From positions 1 to 28,671 of the forward strand of contig CAZHTS010000056.1 in the NCBI GenBank assembly GCA_964535315.1: a DNA stretch of 28,671 nt, in the 5' to 3' direction. Origin of the DNA: CAZHTS01 sp964535315 (lineage in GTDB: Bacteria; Chloroflexota; Anaerolineae; Anaerolineales; Anaerolineaceae). Every line of letters starts with the position of its first letter. Position 1 is the first letter of the stretch. Below the pieces are notes generated by a model. That model ran no database searches. It worked only from the letters and a program-made list of their open reading frames with translations, and was not told where the DNA came from. Made by a program: the position numbers and the translations under genes. Below are positions 1-7,438 of the stretch, piece after piece.

Positions 1-1
1 G

Positions 2-61
2 TCTATCGATGCTGCAAGCCGTCTTGATCTAGACCAAAGTCAATCTCGATTTATGCCATAA
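2..61 (+). CDS. 3' end of an unidentified upstream gene (partial)
   Basis: Frame 2 is open from the window edge to a TAA at 59-61, giving only 19 residues that end in SQSRFMP. The next gene follows 11 nt later with its own ribosome binding site, so this is plausibly the tail of an operon partner. Nothing can be said of function. It could also be non-coding sequence open by chance. Confidence 0.3.
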   Translation, partial: SIDAASRLDLDQSQSRFMP

Positions 62-72
62 AAGGAGAAGTA

Positions 73-219
73 ATGGATAATTTTATGCTAATCTTAACAT
101 TCTCGGGTGTTATGTTGGTTGGAGTTATGATAGCTCAATTTCAAGCTGAATTAAAAGAGATAAGAAGACTTCTGGAAGAAGTATTAGCATCATCTCGAAA
201 AGAGGATAACAATCGTTGA
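73..219 (+). CDS. small single-pass membrane protein, 48 aa, unknown function
   Basis: ATG at 73 is preceded by a strong Shine-Dalgarno (AAAGGAG, 61-67). The 48-residue product has a hydrophobic segment at about residues 4-22 (MLILTFSGVMLVGVMIA) followed by a charged, probably amphipathic helix (ELKEIRRLLEEVLASS) and a polar tail. This fits a small inner-membrane protein with a cytoplasmic helix able to self-associate or bind a partner. I do not recognise a family. Composition is AT-rich like the neighbouring darTG genes, so it may belong to the same acquired segment. It lies just after the tail of another gene and may be its partner. Confidence 0.55.
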   Translation: MDNFMLILTFSGVMLVGVMIAQFQAELKEIRRLLEEVLASSRKEDNNR

Positions 220-375
220 TCCTTACCAACCGGTTTGTCTCGCTTCTTCCACTGTGTATCAGCACATGCGTATTCCGGTGAAATCGCACAGTTAAACGGG
301 GCATGTCGTACACTGAGGGAGAGAACAGGCTGACTGTACGCTAAATTCCGGGCTGTTTTGTGGTAGCACTCTTTA

Positions 376-408
376 AAAGAGCCAATTTCTTGCTTTCTAT
401 GGCTTTTT
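376..408. terminator. possible bidirectional terminator after darG
   Basis: AGCCA (380-384) can pair with TGGCT (400-404). On the plus strand the stem is followed by TTTTT (404-408), and on the minus strand by CTTTT. The stem is short, the loop is 15 nt, and it overlaps the darG stop codon, so the call is weak. Confidence 0.3.
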
Positions 409-1440
409 CACCCACCCCATATTAGCTACCGCGTCAGCAGCGAGGGCAATCTGGCGAGGAGTAAATTGCCGCTTACGATCATTCCAGGCATACACGTGTT
501 TGATTACTTCCTCGATTGAATTAACAGATTCATTTTTCATTATCCAGTGGACCGTAGATAAAAGCTCAAGGCCAAAAGGCGATTCGAAACCCTGTACCAA
601 TTGAGCTACTTCGTCCAGGCGTGCACGCGTATCTGGGTGTTGTTGAAGAAAATTCTCCGCATCCTGGATTGCCCCAGGCACCAGTTCGAGATGTTTATTG
701 GGTTCATCCCCGCCGTCTGCGTAGCCGGACACAAAATAGCCTTCGATTGTTTGCAGTACATGTCGAAGGTTTTCAGCATAAGGGCCATAAATAGCTTTTT
801 GATAGTTGAGGCGCAATGGTTCGCCGGCTTCCTGCAAGAGATACATGAGTTTATGGACCTCCAATAATGTAACAAATGGGTCCAGTAAGCCATTGAGGTA
901 CCGATTCATTAGCACTACAAGCGCTGCTCGTCCTGCCGTCATTTTGGGGACATCGCGTTTATGGGCCATTTTCTCTGTGGCGGGTGCACCGCGAGGTTCA
1001 TAGATAAATACACGCACATCATCAATCGCACGTACCGCCGCTTCGATGCGCGGTTTGACCTCTGCCCAGTCTAACCCTCCTAGTCCACTACCTAGAGGTG
1101 GAATGGCGATGGAGCGGATTTTGTAATGACGTACTGTTTCGACCAATGCTATCAGGCCGGCGTCGATATCTTGCATCTGGCTTTTACCGCGCCAATGCCG
1201 TTTGGTGGGAAAGTTTATAATAAAACGTGGGTTGGTAAGTTGTCCGGTCTCAAACACAAACATCCGGCCTGGTTGTACTTCCTCTTTTTTACAGGCCGCT
1301 ACATAGGCTTTAAAATTCTCCGGGAATGCATTTGAGAACTGAAGCGCAATCCCGCGCCCCATCACACCTACACAATTTACAGTATTGACAAGAGCTTCAG
1401 CGTCCTGTTTTAAGATATCACCGTACTTATATTCGATCAT
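397..1440 (-). CDS. darG: DarG-type macrodomain antitoxin, DNA ADP-ribosyl glycohydrolase
   Basis: DarG reverses the ADP-ribosylation of thymidine in single-stranded DNA made by DarT, and its C-terminal half can also bind and block DarT. The 347-residue protein starts with a macrodomain (about 1-150): VNCVGVMGRGIA at 20-31, the FPTKRHW motif with Lys80, the position of the catalytic lysine described for Thermus DarG, and PPLGSGLGGL at 114-123. The rest (about 160-347) is the helical C-terminal domain usual in DarG. The start has a GGAGG ribosome binding site 8 nt upstream and lies 15 nt after the darT stop, so toxin and antitoxin are co-transcribed in the usual order. Low GC compared with the downstream genes suggests horizontal transfer. 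Confidence 0.9.
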   Translation of the reverse strand: MIEYKYGDILKQDAEALVNTVNCVGVMGRGIALQFSNAFPENFKAYVAACKKEEVQPGRMFVFETGQLTNPRFIINFPTKRHWRGKSQMQDIDAGLIALVETVRHYKIRSIAIPPLGSGLGGLDWAEVKPRIEAAVRAIDDVRVFIYEPRGAPATEKMAHKRDVPKMTAGRAALVVLMNRYLNGLLDPFVTLLEVHKLMYLLQEAGEPLRLNYQKAIYGPYAENLRHVLQTIEGYFVSGYADGGDEPNKHLELVPGAIQDAENFLQQHPDTRARLDEVAQLVQGFESPFGLELLSTVHWIMKNESVNSIEEVIKHVYAWNDRKRQFTPRQIALAADAVANMGWVKKP

Positions 1441-1455
1441 TTAGGGTGCCTCCAT

Positions 1456-2115
1456 TCAATAGTACCATCCTGGTAGTATTGAGACCCGTGGTCGATGATC
1501 GGCCTCGGCGAGGGTATTTTTTACTTCCTGATAGATGCGCTGTGAATACACCCCGACTCGTTCAACCAAACGCCAGGGGAAATTAAATTCCATCAAAAAT
1601 TCTGCCTGCTTGCCTTCTTTGAATCTTTGTGGAATGCCATTTCCACTCCAATGATTGGCCTGCACGGCGTCCCAATCGATTTCGCTCAATTGCGCTAAAT
1701 CGCAGCGGTCTTCAAAATAATAAGCACCGGCATTTGATAGTGTAAATGCCCAGCGCTGTCCACTCCGTTGCGCCCAAGAAACTGAGTCTTCAAGGTCCGC
1801 TTCCAGATGCACGATTGCTTCCTGCCCGCCGCGATAGGTTAATTCCGCGTGGTTGGCGCGGGAGATCAAATATAACATGATGGAACGCGGGCAGAAATAG
1901 AAGGGCACACAGTCGCCCACATGCAAATCTGGATAGCTAGTCAAAGTCAACTCTCTGAGCCGACGCCGTTTGATGCTGTTCATGCCGATCGTGGTTCCAG
2001 GAGGTGCGCGCTGGATGACTTCTGCGTCGCACCAAAGATAACCGTCTGTGATAATCGATTGCAGTCGGTCTATATGCACAATATGATAAATTTTAGGTCG
2101 TTCAGGGACAGGCAT
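1456..2115 (-). CDS. darT: DarT-type ssDNA thymidine ADP-ribosyltransferase toxin
   Basis: DarT uses NAD+ to ADP-ribosylate thymidine in single-stranded DNA, blocking replication. DarTG systems act in phage defence. Visible motifs of the 219-residue product are YHIVHIDRL near the N terminus (NAD-binding His), MNSIKRRRL, the PRSIMLYLI segment, and KQAEFLMEF, which carries the expected catalytic Glu. I chose ATG 2115: it has AAAGGG upstream at good spacing and gives the normal family length. A longer frame with a TTG start at 2202 adds 29 residues without conserved features. It is followed immediately by darG. Confidence 0.9.
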   Translation of the reverse strand: MPVPERPKIYHIVHIDRLQSIITDGYLWCDAEVIQRAPPGTTIGMNSIKRRRLRELTLTSYPDLHVGDCVPFYFCPRSIMLYLISRANHAELTYRGGQEAIVHLEADLEDSVSWAQRSGQRWAFTLSNAGAYYFEDRCDLAQLSEIDWDAVQANHWSGNGIPQRFKEGKQAEFLMEFNFPWRLVERVGVYSQRIYQEVKNTLAEADHRPRVSILPGWYY

Positions 2116-2442
2116 GATGTACCCTTTGTCCGGCTCACGTTTATTTTGTTGCCCGTTGCTAAAATCTTTGGTCAAAGTTGTTGGCGTTGAAGCATCCTGC
2201 AAATGTTGTGGGGGGGTTATGGGTGTCGTATTGTTAAACTAATTATAGCTATTGTATCGACGTTTGGATTAATGGTGTTGAAACAGTAACAATAAATTGC
2301 CGAGAGCAAAGCGATGAGGGCGATTCTATTTGGGATGGTTAAATTGCTGTCCGGGTTCTTCCCTGATCTATTTGAAAAGCAGTTGTTATAGAGCCGGATT
2401 CATAAAACAGGGTATCCCTGAAGCGACCATACATCCTTAAAG
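2116..2442. other. AT-rich intergenic stretch with a possible darTG promoter
   Basis: The only recognisable signal is a perfect minus-strand -10 hexamer TATAAT (2242-2247), with no good -35 at 16-18 nt, about 127 nt upstream of the darT start. No ORF, repeat or second tRNA-like sequence was seen. The stretch lies between darTG and the tRNA terminator and is the likely edge of the AT-rich segment. Confidence 0.35.
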
Positions 2443-2471
2443 AAAAACTCCCTGGTCGGGAGCCAGGGAGT
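2441..2471 (-). terminator. intrinsic terminator of the tRNA-Pro gene
   Basis: On the minus strand ACTCCCTGG (2463-2471) pairs perfectly with CCAGGGAGT (2447-2455) around a 7-nt loop. The 3' arm runs straight into TTTTTC. It begins 8 nt after the tRNA 3' end, so it ends the tRNA transcript. Confidence 0.85.
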
Positions 2472-2479
2472 CGGGAGTG

Positions 2480-2554
2480 TCGGGGCGGAGGGATTTGAAC
2501 CCTCGATCTCACGGTCCCGAACCGTGTGCTCTAGCCGGACTGAGCCACACCCCG
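2480..2554 (-). tRNA. tRNA-Pro, anticodon CGG
   Basis: The 75-nt minus-strand sequence folds into a full cloverleaf. It has a 7-bp acceptor stem (CGGGGTG/CGCCCCG with one wobble), a D arm GCTC/GAGC, an anticodon stem CACGG/CCGTG with loop TTCGGGA, a T arm GAGGG/CCCTC with loop TTCAAAT, and discriminator A. The anticodon CGG reads proline CCG codons. The C1-G72 pair is the usual bacterial tRNA-Pro identity feature. CCA is not encoded. Confidence 0.93.
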
Positions 2555-2564
2555 TAACCACCGC

Positions 2565-2594
2565 ATTATACCTCAGCCTGTCCGTTTTTGACAA
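2565..2594 (-). promoter_or_regulatory. tRNA-Pro promoter
   Basis: TTGTCA (2589-2594), an 18-nt spacer and TATAAT (2565-2570) lie just upstream of the tRNA 5' end at 2554. The -10 box contains the TAA stop codon of the preceding SnoaL-like gene, so the promoter is embedded in that gene's 3' end. Confidence 0.65.
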
Positions 2595-3027
2595 GGCCCG
2601 AATTCTTTTCTGCGTGGGCGCGCAGCTGGCGCTCGATGTGCTCAAAGTCCCATTCGCCCCAGCGGGCGACAATCTGCCCACCCACCACCCGGATGATCTC
2701 GATGCCGCGGAAGTGCACGACCTGACCGCCGGGGACGTATTGCATGAATTGCGCCCGGTGCGTGCCCTGCGCCGACCAACGGATGGCAACCTCGCCCGCC
2801 GCAACGTCGACGACCAGGTCTTCAATGCGGGTGTAGAAGTCCGGAAAGCACACATATAACGCTTCGATCGAGGCCCGGTAGCTGTCCCGGCCGGTGGCTC
2901 GCCCTTCCGGCGCGCCGCCGTCGACAAAGTCTGCCGCGTGCAGGCGCTCAAAGGCCGCCATGCCGCCCGGCCGCCATACCTGTTCGATCCAGTCAACCGC
3001 CACCTGTTTTAACGCCTCGCGTTCCAT
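2566..3027 (-). CDS. SnoaL-like / NTF2-fold protein
   Basis: The 153-residue product has the length and pattern of SnoaL-like NTF2-fold proteins (ester-cyclase or polyketide-cyclase-like). It has an N-terminal helix pair (WIEQVWRPGGMAAFERLHAADFVDG), then FPDFYTRIEDLVVD, AIRWSAQGTH and a late strand GGQIVARWGEWDF. Such proteins form small cone-shaped dimers. Some are cyclases or hydrolases, and many are of unknown role. ATG 3027 follows GGGAGG at 7 nt; the open frame extends to 3372 but without a better start. The stop overlaps the tRNA-Pro promoter. It is divergent from the cupin gene. The substrate cannot be predicted. Confidence 0.75.
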   Translation of the reverse strand: MEREALKQVAVDWIEQVWRPGGMAAFERLHAADFVDGGAPEGRATGRDSYRASIEALYVCFPDFYTRIEDLVVDVAAGEVAIRWSAQGTHRAQFMQYVPGGQVVHFRGIEIIRVVGGQIVARWGEWDFEHIERQLRAHAEKNSGLVKNGQAEV

Positions 3028-3125
3028 CGCTCTGCCTCCCGAGAAACTTTGTTCTATGCCGAGTATAGCACAAACAAGCGCCCGGTGCGCAAGAACGTCC
3101 AAGACAGGGCGGCGCGCGGCGGGTA

Positions 3126-3152
3126 TCCTTGGGGGAAAATACGATCCAAGGA
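3126..3152 (+). promoter_or_regulatory. hairpin covering the cupin gene ribosome binding site
   Basis: TCCTTGG (3126-3132) is exactly complementary to CCAAGGA (3146-3152), which contains most of the AAGGAG Shine-Dalgarno of the gene starting at 3160. The 13-nt loop is A-rich. The stem would hide the ribosome binding site if it formed in the mRNA. Confidence 0.4.
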
Positions 3153-3159
3153 GACTCTT

Positions 3160-3552
3160 ATGCAACCCCAGGAACTTGCCGCCAGCCTGGCCAACGGGCT
3201 GATCACTACCTGCGAGCACGAACAATCTGCCGCCCAGCTCGAGTGGAACGCTCACCCACGCTTTGCCGGCGTTTTTCTCAAACACCTGGTGCGGGGCGCG
3301 GATACCGCCGGGCAGATCAGCTGCCACCTGGTGCGGGTGGAACCCGGTTGCAGCCTGGCGCTGCACACCCACGAGGAGCAGTGGGAATTACACGAGGTCG
3401 TCGCCGGCGAGGGCGCCGGCCAGTTGGCCGGTCAGGCGGTGCGCTATCTGCCCGGCTGTGTGACGGTCATCCCGCGCGGCAGCCAGCACGAAGTCGCCGC
3501 CGGCCCGCAAGGGCTGGTGCTGCTGGCCAAGTTTTTCCCCGCTTTGCTGTAA
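3160..3552 (+). CDS. small cupin-domain protein
   Basis: A 130-residue single-domain cupin. The first cupin motif is seen as CSLALHTHEEQWELHEVVAGEG (about residues 67-88), with histidines and glutamates placed as metal ligands, and the second as PGCVTVIPRGSQHEV (about 98-112). The length suits a stand-alone barrel used as a small metal-dependent enzyme or ligand sensor. ATG 3160 follows AAGGAG at 6 nt. It lies 18 nt upstream of an AraC regulator on the same strand, so a sensor or metabolic role tied to that regulator is possible. Substrate unknown. Confidence 0.8.
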   Translation: MQPQELAASLANGLITTCEHEQSAAQLEWNAHPRFAGVFLKHLVRGADTAGQISCHLVRVEPGCSLALHTHEEQWELHEVVAGEGAGQLAGQAVRYLPGCVTVIPRGSQHEVAAGPQGLVLLAKFFPALL

Positions 3553-3570
3553 AGAGGGTACAATGCGGGC

Positions 3571-4404
3571 ATGATTTACTTTCAAAGCCTGCCGGCCATG
3601 CCCGCCGCCCAACTCGTCACCGGGCGGCAGGTGCGGCATACCTTCCAGCGCCATAGCCATACCGTCTTTTGCATCGGGCTGGTCGAGCGCGGCCGGCGGC
3701 GGATCGATACTGCCGCCGGAACGACGCTCGTCTCCGCCGGTGAGGTGTTTCTGCTCAACCCGGACGAGGCGCACGTCTGTCGGGACGAAGACGGTGGCTT
3801 GCAGGATTATCGTGTGCTCTGCCTGCCGCAGGCCGGGCTGCAATGCCTGAGCGAGCACATTGCCGAAAGACCGCAGGCCGCGCCGCGCTTTGCTCAACTG
3901 CACCCGCACAGCCCGCACCTGCAGGCGGCCACCGCCGCCTGTTTTGCCTTGCTGGCTGACCCCGCCGCTGAACGCCTGGCACAGGACGAGGCATTGTTGC
4001 ATGTGCTCGCCTGTTTGCTGTTCGAAGAGACGCTGCAACCGCCCCGGCCGGTGATGGTAGGGCTGCAACAACAGGCGGTGCAGCGCGCCTGTGCGTTCAT
4101 TCAGGATAATTACCGGGATGGTCTGACCCTGGAACAGGTCGCCGGGGTGGCCTGCCTGAGCCCGTTTTACTTTCAACGCGTCTTCGTGCGCCAGACCGGG
4201 CTTTCGCCGCACGAGTATTTGCTGCAATGCCGTCTGCGCCACGCCCGGCAATTGCTGGCCGAAGGACTGCCGCCGTCGATGGCGGCAGTCGAGAGCGGTT
4301 TTTACGACCAGAGCCATTTCAACCGCTGTTTCAAACGGGTGTACGGCCTGGCCCCCGGCGAGTATTGCCGGAAGAACGGCGGCGAGACTATTCGCGGCTC
4401 ATGA
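3571..4404 (+). CDS. AraC-family transcriptional regulator with N-terminal cupin domain
   Basis: A 277-residue protein. Residues 1-120 form an arabinose-binding-like cupin domain (FQRHSHTVFCIGLVERG; GEVFLLNPDEAHVC). The C-terminal 100 residues carry the double helix-turn-helix of the AraC family: LTLEQVAGVACLSPFYFQRVF and a second unit ending in ESGFYDQSHFNRCFKRVYGLAPGEY. It probably binds a small ligand and activates transcription. No Shine-Dalgarno is visible before ATG 3571. A TACAAT hexamer (3559-3564) lies 6 nt upstream, so a leaderless transcript is possible. The 3' end overlaps the convergent ABC permease gene by 17 bp. Confidence 0.88.
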   Translation: MIYFQSLPAMPAAQLVTGRQVRHTFQRHSHTVFCIGLVERGRRRIDTAAGTTLVSAGEVFLLNPDEAHVCRDEDGGLQDYRVLCLPQAGLQCLSEHIAERPQAAPRFAQLHPHSPHLQAATAACFALLADPAAERLAQDEALLHVLACLLFEETLQPPRPVMVGLQQQAVQRACAFIQDNYRDGLTLEQVAGVACLSPFYFQRVFVRQTGLSPHEYLLQCRLRHARQLLAEGLPPSMAAVESGFYDQSHFNRCFKRVYGLAPGEYCRKNGGETIRGS

Positions 4405-5128
4405 CGCCCGCAAAGCGCCGCGCCAGCACCCACAGTAAGAGCGCCTGATAAGCCACCCCGATCAGGGCGTATAGCCAGGCGTGCGCTTCGTGCGCCGCCA
4501 GCGCCCAGAAGAAGCGCACCGGCCAGAAGGTCGGCACCAGCCCAAAGGCCCACTGCCAGTTGCCGTGGACAAAGTAGGCTGCGATGGGTGGTATCAGCAC
4601 CACGCCGCTGGCCTTGGAGACGGCGAACCCCTGCACCTTGTTGGCGGCAAAACTGGCGTACAGCAGCGCAAACAACGGCGCAAACAGGGCGCCCGACAGC
4701 GCCGCCGCCAGCAGTTCTGCCATGCTCAGCGGCGCCAGCCCCGAGGCGGCGAAGACGATCAGGCTGCCCAGCACGCTCAACAGCGCCGGGAAGGTGATGC
4801 GGTAGCCGAGGTAGCCGGCCAGCGAGAGCGGCGTAACCTGCAGGGCCAGCAGGGTATGGTCGTCGCGCTGGTCGAGCAGCAAGAAGCCGATCACCATGCC
4901 GGAGACCATCGGCAGGGCCATGCTCATGAAGCTGACGATGAGCACATCGTAGGCGCGCAGGTCGAAGGCCAGGAGTTCGTATAACCGCCCGGCGAGGAAC
5001 GGCACACCGTAGCGCAAGAGCGCGGCAATGAGCAGCGGCGCCAGCGCCATCCAGCGCAGCAGCGGGTCGCGCTGCACGTTCTTCCAATCCACCGGCCCCA
5101 GGGCGCGGACAACTTGTAATGCGTTCAT
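4388..5128 (-). CDS. ABC-2 type export permease, second subunit
   Basis: A 246-residue polytopic membrane protein with about six hydrophobic segments, for example MALAPLLIAALLRYGVPFLA and ALIGVAYQALLLWVLARRF. It resembles the permeases of fluoroquinolone-type ABC exporters. ATG 5128 has AAGGAG 9 nt upstream and lies directly after the stop of the first permease gene at 5130. The open frame extends to 5158 but without a ribosome binding site. It probably forms a heterodimeric channel with the upstream permease, driven by the ATPase encoded first in the operon. The substrate is unknown; drugs or lipids are typical. Confidence 0.8.
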   Translation of the reverse strand: MNALQVVRALGPVDWKNVQRDPLLRWMALAPLLIAALLRYGVPFLAGRLYELLAFDLRAYDVLIVSFMSMALPMVSGMVIGFLLLDQRDDHTLLALQVTPLSLAGYLGYRITFPALLSVLGSLIVFAASGLAPLSMAELLAAALSGALFAPLFALLYASFAANKVQGFAVSKASGVVLIPPIAAYFVHGNWQWAFGLVPTFWPVRFFWALAAHEAHAWLYALIGVAYQALLLWVLARRFAGVMSRE

Positions 5129-5129
5129 C

Positions 5130-5834
5130 TCAATGCACTCCTTCGCACCCCACCACAAAACGGTGGAACGCCTGCCGGCAGGCGACCAGCGCCGCCGCCA
5201 GCCAGATCAACGAATATCCCACGCCATACACCCATTCCCAGGCCGGCGCCGGCGCAAAGGCGGCACGCAGCAACACCAGCGGGGCGTGCAGCGGGTGCAG
5301 GTACCAGCCCCAGCCCTGCCAGCCGAGCAGCAGCGCCAGCGCCGGCAGGGTCAGGACGAACATGTAGCCGACGGAGGGCAGCAGATACTCGTTGATGGCG
5401 TCGTAGCGGATTACCGCCAGAAAACCGGCCAGCACCAGCAGCCCGGCTGCCAGCAGCACACCCAACACCAGCGGCAGGACGGCAAAGCGCAAACGGGTCA
5501 CGATCATCACCAGGCACAGGTTTTCGGCCAGCGTCAGCACGGCCAGCGTGACCAGTTTGGAGGCCAGGTACTCGCCGGTGCGCAGCGGCGTCACCACCTG
5601 CGCTTCGAGTGTGCCCTCGCCTTTTTCCAGCAAGATCAGCCCGCCGATATAGTAAAAACTGGTCAGCAGCAGGTTGAAGATCAGCACCCCGGCCAGCAGG
5701 CCGTTGGCGCTGAAGCCCGGAAGCTGGCTGAAGAGCACCAGCCAGAAAACCAGGACAAAGGCGGTCACGGCGTAAAAGCCGTTGCGCCATTGCAGGCGCA
5801 GGTCGCACAGCAGCATGGCGGTCAGGCGGTTCAT
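5130..5834 (-). CDS. ABC-2 type export permease, first subunit
   Basis: A 234-residue membrane protein starting MNRLTAMLLCDLRLQWRNGFYAV, a typical ABC-2 permease N terminus with a cytoplasmic coupling helix, followed by about six membrane segments. The motif LLEKGEGTLEAQVVTPLRTGEYLASK matches the conserved loop of ABC-2 exporters. The start overlaps the ATPase stop as ATGA (5831-5834), which implies translational coupling. The order ATPase, permease, permease is that of the mycobacterial Rv2688c-Rv2686c fluoroquinolone exporter. Confidence 0.85.
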   Translation of the reverse strand: MNRLTAMLLCDLRLQWRNGFYAVTAFVLVFWLVLFSQLPGFSANGLLAGVLIFNLLLTSFYYIGGLILLEKGEGTLEAQVVTPLRTGEYLASKLVTLAVLTLAENLCLVMIVTRLRFAVLPLVLGVLLAAGLLVLAGFLAVIRYDAINEYLLPSVGYMFVLTLPALALLLGWQGWGWYLHPLHAPLVLLRAAFAPAPAWEWVYGVGYSLIWLAAALVACRQAFHRFVVGCEGVH

Positions 5835-6685
5835 TGCAGGCTCCGGCCGGTGACTTGAATGAAGATGTCTTCCAGGCTGGCCTCCTGGGTATGGATGGTC
5901 TGCACCTCGCTCGAACGCAGCAGCGAGAAAAAGGCTTCGTTGTCGCCCAACCCTGCCAGCGCAAACTCCTGGCTGCCCGGCCGGCCGTCGTTGAGGTATT
6001 CCACCCGCAGGCGGGCCTGTCCGTGGCGCAGTTTGAGCGCCCGCGGCGTGTCGATCAGCGCAATCTGCCCGTCGATGAGGAAGGCCACCCGGTCGCACAA
6101 TTCCTCGGCCACGTTCATGTTGTGGGTGGTGAGGAAGATGGTCTTGCCGGCCTGCTTCTGTTCCTGGATCAATTCTTTGATGCGCCGGGCGTTGAGCGGG
6201 TCGAGGCCCGAGGTGGGTTCATCCAGGAAGAGCAGTTCCGGGTCGTGCAGCAGCGCCCGGGCCACGTTGAGGCGGTTTTTCATGCCCTTGGAATATTGCG
6301 AGACAAGCAGGCGCCCATCCTCGCCCAGTCCCACCTTTTCCAGCAGCGCCTGCGCCGGTTGGGTCTTGCGCCGGTACAGGGCGCCAAAATAGGCCAGGTT
6401 TTCCAGGGCGCTCAGTTTGAGGAAGTGGTTGGGCAGTTCGAAAGAAACGCCGATGCGCTCATAATATTCTGCGCCCCACCGGCGCAAATTTTTGCCGAAC
6501 ACGTGCACTTCTCCCTGGTAGGTCTTGAGCAGGTGAATGAGGATCTTCTGCGTGGTGGATTTGCCCGCCCCGCTTGGCCCGAGGAAGCCAAAGATCTCGC
6601 CCGGCTGCACGCTGAAGCTCAACTGTGAAATGGCCGGCGCAGCGGCGCGCGGGTAGGCGAAGGATACATTTTGAACGGTGATCAT
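5831..6685 (-). CDS. ABC exporter ATP-binding protein
   Basis: A 284-residue ATPase with Walker A GPSGAGKST (36-44), signature YSKGM (131-135), Walker B LLFLDEPTSGLDP (151-163) and the H-loop in TTHNM. The Q-loop position reads SFELPNH, with Glu in place of the usual Gln. The C-terminal extension (about 215-284) is the one common in ABC-2 drug-export ATPases. ATG 6685 has AAGGAG 6 nt upstream; the longer frame to 7090 has no supporting start. It is downstream of, and probably controlled by, the TetR regulator gene. Confidence 0.9.
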   Translation of the reverse strand: MITVQNVSFAYPRAAAPAISQLSFSVQPGEIFGFLGPSGAGKSTTQKILIHLLKTYQGEVHVFGKNLRRWGAEYYERIGVSFELPNHFLKLSALENLAYFGALYRRKTQPAQALLEKVGLGEDGRLLVSQYSKGMKNRLNVARALLHDPELLFLDEPTSGLDPLNARRIKELIQEQKQAGKTIFLTTHNMNVAEELCDRVAFLIDGQIALIDTPRALKLRHGQARLRVEYLNDGRPGSQEFALAGLGDNEAFFSLLRSSEVQTIHTQEASLEDIFIQVTGRSLQ

Positions 6686-6789
6686 ACGATACTCCTTATC
6701 TCCGGCCAACGGCCGGTCAACAGACAATAGAAAATCCTGCCGCGGCAGGCTGGGCTGCCCGGCTGTGAACCTGTGGGAGCGCTGCGTTT

Positions 6790-7389
6790 TTATCCGGCGA
6801 CGGCGTGAGCGGCGATCAACTCGATCAACAGGTTGATGGTGCCGGTGTACATGCCCGGGCCGAAGTCGTCCTCGTGCATCGAGATGAAGAACAGGCCGGT
6901 CATCAGCCCGGCCAGTTCGGGGATTGGCAGGGTGACCTCGACGCCTTCCCGGCGCAGGGCGGCGACCAGTTCTTGCAGGAAGCGGTCGTCGCTGCGCAGG
7001 TGATCGTGGATCTGTTCCTCGGGCAGTTTGCTCAACAGCAGTTCGTATTCGCTGCGGTCGAACTGGCGCAGTTCGGGGGTTTGTTTCCACAGGTGGAAGG
7101 CGCGCTGCAGCAGGGCGGCGAAGCGCTGGCGCGGGCTACCCTGCGCCTCACGGATGCCGGCAAACACCTGGCGGCGGAAGTCTTCTTCGGCCTGGGCAAT
7201 CACCTCGAAATACAGTTCTTCTTTGGAGGAATAGAACAGGTAAAATGCGCCCTTTGAGATGCCCGCTGCCTGCGTCAGGTCTTCCACGTTGGTTTTCTTC
7301 AGACCGTGGGCGGCGAACAGGGCGCGGCCTTTCTCCAGCAGGCGCTGGTGGATGATTTCTTTTTCGCGTTCTGAGAATGCTTTGGGCAT
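6790..7389 (-). CDS. TetR-family transcriptional repressor
   Basis: A 199-residue protein. The N-terminal region (about 10-60) contains the TetR helix-turn-helix: LFAAHGLKKTNVEDLTQAAG and ISKGAFYLFYSSKEELYFEV. The remainder is helical and divergent, as expected for ligand binding and dimerisation. It is the first gene before the ABC exporter operon on the same strand, 104 nt upstream. A 27-bp palindrome covers its own promoter start region, so it very likely represses itself and the exporter until a substrate binds. Confidence 0.9.
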   Translation of the reverse strand: MPKAFSEREKEIIHQRLLEKGRALFAAHGLKKTNVEDLTQAAGISKGAFYLFYSSKEELYFEVIAQAEEDFRRQVFAGIREAQGSPRQRFAALLQRAFHLWKQTPELRQFDRSEYELLLSKLPEEQIHDHLRSDDRFLQELVAALRREGVEVTLPIPELAGLMTGLFFISMHEDDFGPGMYTGTINLLIELIAAHAVAG

Positions 7390-7408
7390 CGTCTATCCTC
7401 TGTTTCTT

Positions 7409-7435
7409 TATGACTATTTTTCAAAAATAGTCATA
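7409..7435. promoter_or_regulatory. 27-bp palindromic operator of the TetR/ABC operon
   Basis: TATGACTATTTTT (7409-7421) and its exact reverse complement (7423-7435) flank a single central C. The site lies 20 nt upstream of the tetR start and covers the predicted transcription start of the promoter at 7439-7466. It is strongly AT-rich in GC-rich surroundings. Repression by the adjacent TetR protein is inferred. Confidence 0.8.
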
Positions 7436-7438
7436 TGT

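Noticed and set aside
2566..3372. 268-residue version of the SnoaL-like protein with an N-terminal extension
   Set aside because: The extension runs antisense through the cupin gene and its RBS hairpin. ATG 3027 has a strong ribosome binding site and fits the family length.
6736..6749. CCTGCCGCGGCAGG palindrome followed by ATTTTC on the minus strand, between tetR and the ABC genes
   Set aside because: The palindrome has no room for a proper loop and the T-run is short. The neighbouring genes appear to be one operon, so a terminator call is not supported.
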